From the NCBI RefSeq assembly GCF_947623445.1, contig NC_135242.1, positions 25,544,001-25,608,000 of the forward strand: a stretch of DNA of 64,000 bases, in the 5' to 3' direction. Source of the DNA: Clavelina lepadiformis (Eukaryota; Chordata; Ascidiacea; Aplousobranchia; Clavelinidae). Below the pieces are notes generated by a model. The model ran no database searches. It was not told the DNA's origin and saw only the letters and a program-made list of their open reading frames with translations. This document shows, piece by piece, positions 25,514-34,124 of this stretch. Position 1 is the first letter of the stretch. Every line of letters starts with the position of its first letter. A program made the position numbers and the translations under genes.

Positions 25514-25931
25514 CAGGGGTGGCCAACCAGTCAGAGACTAAGAGCCTGTGATAATATTATGAATTAATGTAATATAAGATTGTGTACGACATAGAATTCT
25601 CATCTATCGAATCAGCGAAGCATAACACTGCGTGACGTAATCGATTGCTTCCCTGTTATTGTGCGTGCAGTACGAGTTATCACTTATCAGTCTCTTCTTG
25701 CTATTACGTTCAACGCCGCAACATGTCTTTATGCTGTTGCTGTCACAATGTTTTATCTTGATGTATTCGTTCAAAGAAGCTTCAATATAATCAGAATATA
25801 CAGTTGTCAAGGTGTAGGCTACAATTAATTCTAAGATTAAGAAAAGCAGAACAACGACTTTGAGGCTCATTTGCTATCGAGGATAATAAACATTTCAACC
25901 GACAAACGTTGTAGTGATTTGGTCGCCCTTA
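25514..25931. mobile_element. Nested hAT-type insertion with CAGGGGTGGCC end
   Basis: Inside the interrupted MITE a second element starts at 25514 with CAGGGGTGGCCAACC, the same end type as the Piezo intron element at 58862. The right end is uncertain. TTGGTCGCCCTTA at about 25919-25931 looks like a mutated inverted copy. The segment contains the small secreted-type ORF at 25604-25870. Confidence 0.5.
25604..25870 (-). CDS. Hypothetical small secreted cysteine-containing protein
   Basis: This 88-codon frame starts with a true ATG. Its first 20 residues (MSLKVVVLLFLILELIVAYT) look like a signal peptide, followed by a short mature region with five cysteines, including an adjacent Cys-Cys pair, and a Lys-Lys-Arg site that could be cleaved by a proprotein convertase. 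I do not recognise the family. It lies within a nested transposon insertion, so it may be a captured host gene fragment, a young gene or chance. No introns are needed. Expression evidence would decide. Confidence 0.35.
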   Translation of the reverse strand: MSLKVVVLLFLILELIVAYTLTTVYSDYIEASLNEYIKIKHCDSNSIKTCCGVERNSKKRLISDNSYCTHNNREAIDYVTQCYASLIR

Positions 25932-26461
25932 CAGGTTAAGGTTATGACATACAACCATTTCATTACAGTATTAATAACAATGACAGCAGGGAGCAAGATC
26001 GACAAAAGTAGCTTACTGAGTGCAGAGAATTTAGTACGGAAAGAAATAAAAGTGTTGTTCGCATATTTTAGCAACTCAAAATTAAATTGTTATACTACAG
26101 TACTATATATCGCATGCAACGGAGAGCTGCTCGCGTACCACCTGAAAAGCTCCCGCGCACCACTAGTGGTACGCGTACTACCGTTTGGGAACCCCTGCTT
26201 CACACCAATCTATGATCGGACAATCGTCTTCGCTTTTCTTTTTTTTCTCTTTTGGAACATTCTCGCATTCGAGTTCTCTGCCAAGTCACGCTTGACTGCA
26301 TTTAAAGAAAAACAGCTTGTGCAGCACACCAAAGATTACTAAGTAAGTAAGGATTGGAAACGTAATGACGTCATCATAAAAAATTTGTGGATAACTTAAT
26401 AACTAATCATCATCATCGTCGTATGGTCTTCACACGTTCACCATCATATTGTCAATTCAGT

Positions 26462-26660
26462 TTTTGAAGTTTTGGCCGCATTGATTGACGGTGCTGTAGC
26501 CTCCAGTCCAGTCAACTTAGTATTGGGGCATTTTACCACGAGATGGTCGGTATCTTGGGCGGCTTCGTTACATGCTGGGCATGTTGGGGAGTCGATTAAG
26601 CCCCATCGATATAAGTTTGAAGCTGTTCTTGCCTGTCTTGATCGTATTCTGATTGATCGT
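26462..26660 (-). pseudogene. Non-LTR retrotransposon (LINE) C-terminal remnant
   Basis: Read on the minus strand, one frame gives NLYRWGLIDSPTCPACNE followed by DTDHLVVKCPN. The order W-G-L-x-D-S-P-x-C-x2-C then H-x4-C-P is typical of the zinc-knuckle tail behind the reverse transcriptase or RNase H of many LINE families. Only about 60 codons remain, with no reverse transcriptase core, so it is a dead 3' fragment. Confidence 0.6.
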
Positions 26661-26872
26661 ATTCTGAATAACCAATAAAAGAAATGTAGCCTATACAGTT
26701 TTTATTTTAATATTTTTTAAAATTGTTTTTACTGACAAAAATGCAACTAAATAAATTTTGTTTAGCCCCAGGAAAGACTTCGTGACAAGTCAGCCAGTGC
26801 ATCACTTGACCAGCACTACGTTATTGGAAGATTTTCGTACAGACGCATAACAGTGATGGTAAAGTCTTATGC

Positions 26873-27212
26873 CAGGGGCGGGCAACTTCTTCGGTCGGCG
26901 GGCCTGATATGAGAAAATGAAGTACTTGGCGGGCCGGATTCCTGAATAGATTGGAACGCAGCTTTGTCTTATTAATGTTCATGGTCGAAAATATTTGCTC
27001 ACAAATGTATGTAGACCCGAACAGAACAAGTAGATTCATGGCCATCTTTCTCAGGTTGGCAAACTTGGACTTATTCAGTGACGCAATACAGAGATTGCGG
27101 CAGAATTTGGCCGCAGGCCACATTATTATGTAAGACCGGAAAGTGTCTGCGGCCGCTCAAAATCCCGTTGCGGGCCGGATCCGGCCCGCGGGCCGTATGT
27201 TGCCCGCCCCTG
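26873..27212 (-). mobile_element. Internally deleted hAT element with transposase tail
   Basis: The 340-bp element has TIRs CAGGGGCGGGCAAC and GTTGCCCGCCCCTG and perfect 8-bp target duplications TCTTATGC (26865-26872 and 27213-27220). On the minus strand it keeps the hAT C-terminal dimerisation segment, recognisable from LLVLFGSTYICEQIFSTMN followed by K-x-K-x-R-S-N-L. The N-terminal and catalytic parts are gone, so it cannot transpose by itself. Confidence 0.9.
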
Positions 27213-27439
27213 TCTTATGCTGTAGAAGCAACCGGAGAAGTCACGCGTTAGCCTATTGTCCAATCAGACTCTATGATGGAACTTTTTTAGTAAGTCGGCA
27301 ATATGGACATGGTAGCGAATATTTTCAGAGAACGGGATGTCGCACAGAGAAGAGAGGGGTGGCGACGCAGAGAGCGACACAAGGAGAACGCAGAGGAACT
27401 TTTAAGACTGACTGACAATTTATGAGTGAGCATTAATTG

Positions 27440-29009
27440 TAGGCTTACCATACGTCCCGTTTTAGCCGGGACACACCCGCTTTTTAAGGCTTTGTCCCGG
27501 CGTCCCGGTTAGTCAACCAAAAGTCCCGCTTTGGCATTTAGCCAGCTAGCATTGCCCCACACTACACGAATATTAGCACATTGTGATAGGTCTGTTTAGC
27601 CAACTTGCTGAAGACCACTGCTCGATGCGTGTTCTTGTTTCGTTGTGTTAAATGCGAAAGTTATTGTTACGTCATTCTAGCGGGTAATTGGTCCAGTAGT
27701 GAGTTGATTGTTAGCGCATTTGCTAGTTCAGTAATAATAGGCTAGAAGGAGAAGGTGATCTTTTTGCAGTTAGGTTATTGAAAGAACTTATTTCGTAAGG
27801 AGAAACTTCGTAAGGAGAAACCTTCGCACTGTTGTCAGTCTTAACTTATGTTATTCGGACTTAATTTACCTGCCGAATTAATGATCTGACTCCGTGGTTG
27901 CGTGCGGTTAGAATTCTCTAACCTAACGTTTTACTAGTCGAAAGCTCTTACGTTATCACAGATACAGTTTATCAGAAACGATCCTTTATTGTAGGAACTG
28001 TACAGGTTCCGAATATGACACAATCACAAACCTAGCATTCACCATTTAAAACAAGTCTAACGAATTACAATTAACACGACTAACGTAATACGTTCGTACG
28101 ATTCTATATCTCTGTCTGTGCGGTTACTCGCGCAGAAGTTTGAGCTTATAAAGCGGAGCGATGTGAACGGAAGTATTCAACACAATATACACAAATATGT
28201 CAGAAATCGCAAACGATAAAATAAGCGTTGGGCAATGGGGATTATTTACAGTTAAAACTCGGATGTTATGAAATCACCTGGTAACGTACTAAACGGCGCT
28301 TTCACATAACGTTATTTAGAGAAAGTTTCCAAATATTAAACGACAGTTGCAGTTTTATCACTAAACAATACTTCAATAAATCACTGGCGAATACTTTCCC
28401 ACGAATGATATATTGGTATTGAAAGTGGCTCCCAGGCCACTACACTTGTTTGCATTTCCTTCGGTAAAAAAACCATTTGAATTTGTAAGCCCTTATCTAC
28501 TGCAAATTTAACACTGACTTTTCCTGCTGCGGCTTTTATGAGAAAATAAAGTCGAATAAAGACTTCTTGAAGAAAGTATTTTCTACAGAAAAGTATGATT
28601 GGACGATTATGTAAATTTACAAATGCTTGAACATTGTTTTGTTTCCTAGTAAAATGCATTATTTTAGTTTTTCTTGGTGTCTTACTACTTTAGTTGTCCC
28701 TGACGATAGGAATCCAAAATAGTTTCATACTCCTAGTAAAATATGAACCACATTTGTCTGATAAGGCTCGTTGATCTGAAGCTTCCCGTTTTTTAAGCAC
28801 AAAAATATAGAATGCCTGACCAGAGGTAAAATAGCCTAGTGAATTCACGACACTATGTTCAAAAATCCACTCCAGTATACAATGGATAGGCAAAACATTG
28901 CTAGTGGGACGTCATATTCACAGACAATGTGTTCATACCTCATTTTAAAAACCGCTAGTGGGCACTAAAGAGTGTCCGGATTTTAAGCCACGAAAATATG
29001 GTAACCCTA
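27440..29009. mobile_element. hAT-like element, 1,570 bp, perfect target duplication
   Basis: The ends TAGGCTTACCATA and TATGGTAACCCTA are an inverted pair, and the flanks carry perfect 8-bp repeats ATTAATTG (27432-27439 and 29010-29017). Just inside the left end are several TCCCG/CCGGGAC words; the right end has related, more decayed words. Two minus-strand frames (28381-28659 and 28690-28893) lie in the right half and match nothing I know. They may be remnants of cargo or transposase. Confidence 0.8.
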
Positions 29010-29259
29010 ATTAATTGTACGATTGAACCATTAAGTGTGTTTATTACTACTAACTTTTCGGAAGCGGTTGTGTGAGGCTCGATAAATATAACTTGTACAT
29101 ATGCTGCTGGTTGTGTTATTTTGTTCCAGAAGTCAGTAGGTTTGTGTAAGCGAAATAAAATTTATAACTCACCGGCAACCTACCATCTTATAGCACAATT
29201 ATCATATTGCTATCTTGCATGTTTTAAGCCCTTGTGCTTTGCCACTTTTTCTTGCTCTT

Positions 29260-29372
29260 TAACTGTTCGTAAGCATGTGTTTTTATTGTGCTATAGCTAT
29301 AACTACAATAGTTAGCATCGTAACTTTCGCTCCGCACCGTTAATGGCGAAAAACACACAATACAAAATAAGG
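29260..29372. repeat. Inverted copy of the IRAK upstream segment (empty hAT site)
   Basis: This segment corresponds to the reverse complement of 23604-23700 and appears to continue past the point where the 23701 MITE is inserted in the other copy. Bases around 29250-29262 (TTTAACTGTTCGT) align with the sequence beyond the far side of that MITE. It therefore looks like an unoccupied paralogous target site. Confidence 0.5.
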
Positions 29373-32271
29373 TTGTTCCCAAGTTGACTTATATTGTGCT
29401 AATTAGCCATCGATGAGACAATCAACAAATCGATTGTGACATTGGCAGCAATCAACAATCAACTAATTACCGCTTCGTCAAACTTGGTTTGTAATCTTTT
29501 GTTATACAAATGTCTTTATAATATCCTTATAGTAGTATTATAAAGGCATTGGTTATACTATCAAAAGAATTAGAAGTCCTCAATCGTGACGAAAGAACTA
29601 TAAGCCTTCATGGTTGTTAGATTTCTATGGTTCTTTTTCCCATTTAGTCATTGAATGTTGGCATTGGCATTGGCATTTGGCAATATTAATTTGCTATCGA
29701 CAACTGCATTTTGCCATAGTCGATCTTTTTCATAACCTGTATCCGCCACAAAATTTAGACCCAAGCAGAAAAAAGTAGTTAAAAAAGAAACCTATGGAAA
29801 GGATAAATCCGGAAAAATTTAAAGAAACATAGAGGAGGAATTAAGGCGGAAGTGTGCGAAAAAAGTGCTCTCTAACTCGTTTCTTTCATCAGATATTACA
29901 GTTTGTGAGCTCGACATCGAAATTTCGTATTAGGCTTGAAAACCAGGTTTTTTCGAGGTGATTGAATTTGACGGGATAGAACTTGTATTGCAAAAACTCC
30001 ATTAAATTGGACCAGAAATTAATATGGAAATAGCTATTTTTTGGTAAAATTCAAATACTGAGTACATTTTAGACTCGCTACCTGACCCTAGGCCTATTGG
30101 CTACCTAGTAAATTCCAGTAAACCCGTAGTGGAAAGTGTAGCACCTACACGCATGAGATTCATCTGTGCACGCCAAACTTTTCGAATGCCAATTTATAAT
30201 AAGCAAATCAAATATCACGCCAAAATTTGCAATTTTTCTTTGAAAACTTCCGCTCTTTCCAGTTATGCCTCAATATGAACACTTGTTAATAACAACAGTT
30301 TCAAATGACAGCAACTACTTTTCTTGTGTAAATAGCAATTTGTGCCATGTTTTTATTGTGGGCTAAAACATTGAAAGAGCTGCACTGGTCTGCAAATATA
30401 GACGTTCTGGATAGGCTATAGATCTTAACAAAAACGATTCACTTTATTTATTTCACTAAGCGCATGGTAAATAGACAGGATAGACAATGCACAACTAAAT
30501 ACGATAACGTACAAATACTTTATCACTATAGTTGTAGTTAGGAAAGTAATCAATGTCTTTTGGCATATGGCCAGGGACAGATTCTAAAAGGTTTCCTTGT
30601 CCAACGTGTGCCATTCTACATTCTTGTTTAGTGAATGTACTTGGTTATGTTTTTTGCACTTGACATGGGTACAAATAAACTGCTTTATGAAACATATTTA
30701 ACATATAAAACAAAGGTTTACATCTTAAAAGACACCAAAGGAAAAAACTTTAATTAGGTGAAGAACCGGAATTTATGCGTGAAGAGTCGTCGTCTCAAGA
30801 TGTGTACAAATTCAAACTGCGTACCAAATCCAAGCACAAGTTATTGCTTCTAACTTTATTTACCAAATTGTGGAATGTGCCACAACAAAGTTCAGACAGC
30901 CAATGCGAAACATGGGGCAAAGGATGGCGTTGGCATGGCAAACTATTGTCATCAACGCAAAAAACTTTCGAGCCAAGTTTCATTATGATTATTCACTTGC
31001 TTTCTGCTAACTCTGTTACCAGAAACTGGGCTTCAATGAAGTTTCTTTTCCAATCCACTGGTTTATGATTCAGCATTGAAGGAATTTTCAACCATTAGTT
31101 GCTTGAACACACCACTTACTCATCTGCTTAATTTCGCTTAAATTTAACTTACGTTTTGTGCATTTAACTAATAATGGGTTTAGCGGCCATGTTAGTTGTT
31201 ACCAACAATTATTACCTTAATTATTTTTAAGCACGTTTTCAGCCATTTCGGCTTTATCACTTTTTATCGTTTATTAACTCATGCTATTAATAACAGGCTT
31301 AATTTTTTTCAAACCAATCGTGCTTTTGACGAAAAGTAAAATAAAAAAGTTAAAGCACATATATTTTTTTTCCTTTTCAAGTCTGGCTGTTTAAAGCAGA
31401 TGACCAGCTGCACTCAACTTCATCGTTTGAGGCGATTGGCTTACCCCTTTACCCGAGTGTGGGAAAATGCCAGTTGTTTTACACCTTGCGAATGTTGATA
31501 GCCGAATATTCAGAAAATTTCATAATAAACACATTTTCCTTTAGATTTCAATTTGTAGCCTATTTTATGGATTTATAAAATTTTTCGACGGTCATTTTAA
31601 AATATTTATGCGCGAAGTGGTTCCAAGACAAAGTGCACAATTGACTCAATTTCCCACCTGACTCCAATGCAGAGGGCAATTCACTGCTCGCCAGCCAAGA
31701 ATTATGTGACCTAAATAAAATACTTTACCCGAATGCACGGAATATGTGCTTGTGGCAATACTGGAACACCGCCTTGACCCGCCCTTCATGTTGTTCTCTG
31801 GCCAGGGTATTTTTACTTATGTAAGCATCAGGGTGGCCTTGACCATGTGGCTGTAATCACGGTGTGGCTTGGCCACCCTGTAGCCTCGTAAGTAGACGTC
31901 AATGAGTACAGCCATATAACTTCCTGGGTAAAACTCGTGATTAAAATGACACAAACTTTTAGGGCATAATTGTCAAAAAAGAGAAGGTATGTAAACATTT
32001 AACAAACATTTTTTATAAAAGCAATTACGGAAATGACAAGAATTATTTTACTCAAAAAAAAATATTCTTTTTATCGCAGAAATTGCGACAACAGATTTTT
32101 TTGAAACAGCTGAATGTTTTTCTGTTGTGTGGTTGTAAAAGTAAGTGGTGGACAGCATAATTAGTAACTAGAAGCTGAGCTGTTTAAGATGGGCTGTTAT
32201 TTTTGTAAATGTTCTTGTTCCAGCCAACAAATAGAATTTTATATAAAAACTTTTCATAGAACTTAGGTTTG
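29373..32271. other. Intergenic region upstream of HAPSTR1, no gene seen
   Basis: No coding region is supported. The longest frame (30775-31068) has no recognisable domain. Palindromic ATCGAT-rich words at about 29400-29475 suggest a transposon relic. A dispersed repeat copy lies at about 30120-30250. The last 300 bp before 32272 are AT-rich and probably hold the HAPSTR1 5' region. Confidence 0.5.
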
Positions 32272-33009
32272 ATGGAGGAGGCGCCTCCTCCGAGGAGAGA
32301 TGCAGATGGGAGCAGAGAGGATTCTAGTCCAGGAAGATGCTATAGCTCATCCGAAAATTATCGCACCACCGAAACTAAGAAGGATTGCACAGCTGAAAGC
32401 CTCTATGCAGCTGAACACAGAGATTTTGAACAGAGGCTCTGGCTGTCGTTCCAGAGCACGGCTTCTGCGATTGCGCAATTGTACCGGGAGAAAGCACAAG
32501 GTCACGAATATGACGACATGTGGATATCGTTTCAGAACGCTGCAGAAATCGCAACGAACATGTACAAAGACAGCATCGAAGGATGCAAAGTGGTCTCTGA
32601 CTTGGCTCTACAGTGTGGATACCAAAGAAGAAATAAAGAAATTTTAAGTTGGGCCAAGAAGAGGAGGAGAAACATCCGACGCGAAGATCTCATCTCTCTC
32701 CTCCGCTGCCACTCTCCCTCCCCGACCAAACCTCACTCACTGAGCCAAGATGGGAACCGTGGTGATAAAATGCAAACTTTCCATGAGGCAGTTTCCATGA
32801 ATGGGCTGAGTGGAGCTATGGCTGAGATAAACTTTGGCCCCGAGAACTCCCCCTTGCACCAGAGCTCTCCCCGCAACGACGCTGACCTCGCTTTACTTCT
32901 TGCTGGAGAGTTCCAACAACAAAGTGGATCAAGTTCTGGGGCATCTTCGTCAAGGAAAAGACTTTCATCTGCACACCTCAAATCTCCTTCTCCTAAAAGA
33001 AAAAAATAA
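32272..33009 (+). CDS. HAPSTR1: HAPSTR1 (C16orf72-type HUWE1-associated stress protein)
   Basis: Vertebrate HAPSTR1 binds the ubiquitin ligase HUWE1 and tunes stress responses in the nucleus. The 245-residue product matches the family core. Two related helical segments, LWLSFQSTASAIAQLY and MWISFQNAAEIATNMYKDS (about residues 61-105), are followed by GYQRRNKEILSWAKKRRRNI and REDLISLL, then FHEAVSMNGLSGAMAEI. The Ser-rich tail ends in a basic SPKRKK run that could be a nuclear signal. I chose the ATG at 32272; one codon upstream is TTG. The coding region is a single exon. An acceptor-like ACTTAG lies immediately before the start, so a 5' UTR exon or spliced leader may be joined there. Poly(A) candidates are ATTAAA at 33079 and AATAAA at 33416. 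Confidence 0.93.
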   Translation: MEEAPPPRRDADGSREDSSPGRCYSSSENYRTTETKKDCTAESLYAAEHRDFEQRLWLSFQSTASAIAQLYREKAQGHEYDDMWISFQNAAEIATNMYKDSIEGCKVVSDLALQCGYQRRNKEILSWAKKRRRNIRREDLISLLRCHSPSPTKPHSLSQDGNRGDKMQTFHEAVSMNGLSGAMAEINFGPENSPLHQSSPRNDADLALLLAGEFQQQSGSSSGASSSRKRLSSAHLKSPSPKRKK

Positions 33010-33415
33010 ACTTGTAGCTTTGTTTGTTTGTATGTTTCAAAATTCTTTAATATATGATAATGATTGCTTACTTTCTGCATTAAATGTAACTTTAAAACGT
33101 TTATCCCTGAGCTTAGAAATGGACATGAACTGGACTAATTTGTTCTGGAACGTTCAAATTCATACAATGCTTAATTAATGTGTTGTCTTGTTCTACTCTC
33201 AAACTGCCTGGAGTAATGCCATAAATATGCCTGTGACATCACAGTATATTACTCTGTTTATATTTCTTTGACGTCTTTTCAGTAGGACGATTAATGTTGA
33301 AGTTTCTTATTAAGCAATCTGTTGGCCACCAAACCAGTCTTAGACCAAGACTTGTCACACGATTGCAACTTTTCTTGAAAGCACCTCTGTCGTACTTGAC
33401 AATATTTCTAGGAAG

Positions 33416-33421
33416 AATAAA
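33416..33421 (+). terminator. Poly(A) signal candidate for HAPSTR1
   Basis: AATAAA lies 407 bp after the stop codon. The alternative ATTAAA at 33079-33084 is closer, at 70 bp. Which one is used cannot be told from sequence. Confidence 0.4.
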
Positions 33422-34124
33422 TGTGTTTGTATTATCCACATTTACATTAGATTGAGCAGATTAATCTTAAGTGGACAAAGAGTACTGTGTGGCCATTTGT
33501 GAGCTTTGACGCAAAAAAATCTTTTCCTCAAAGAAGAGTTTTAATAATGTATTGGTTATGATGTAACATTGATGTTGTTTCATGTGATTATAAGAAATGT
33601 TCCGATAAATTTTTCCCATTTCATTGCATGATGTGAACCAAGAAATAAGTTTATTTTGACAATTCTTTTCTCATTTATTGCCGCTTGCATCAGAAATACA
33701 CGAACGAACAATGTTTCAATGAATTTGTGGCAGTCTTTGTCAATTTGCTTTTTATCTTCATTTTGTCCTAATTCTAAGCTAAGTTTGACTTGTTGTTTTA
33801 CGTGAAATGTTGGATGTGTATCGTTATAGATGGCTTGCTCAGGTGTTTGTAAAAATAAGTGGAACACTTGCTGGCAATGAGGTCACATTTGAAGATACAA
33901 GCATCTACTTACAATTTCAAAACTACGAGCTAGTGCCACGAACATCTTATCATTGTGCAGTGAGATGGCAACATATTCGAGGATTGATGCTTAATATCAG
34001 CCTTATCTGGCCATTGTATAAATTAGGTTTTCTCTCTCAGTGGTGACATTTTGAAATATAAAGAAGTTTTCTTCGATAATATTTGTACAAATTTATCGAT
34101 TTTCAGGGAAATTTAAAATTAGTG

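Larger units (their letters stand above)
25366..26197. mobile_element. hAT-type MITE of the 13899 family, interrupted by an insertion
   Basis: The ends CAGGGGTTCCCAACC and TTTGGGAACCCCTG and long inner stretches match the reverse complement of 13899-14240. Homology breaks at about 25441 and resumes at about 25961, so roughly 520 bp of foreign DNA is inserted. The flanking 8-mers (CCTTAAAC and CTTCACAC) agree poorly, so the original target duplication has decayed or one edge has moved. Confidence 0.8.

Noticed and set aside
30775..31068. 97-codon ORF as a gene
   Set aside because: Composition and sequence resemble no family. The ORF is isolated in AT-rich intergenic DNA, where frames of this size are expected by chance.
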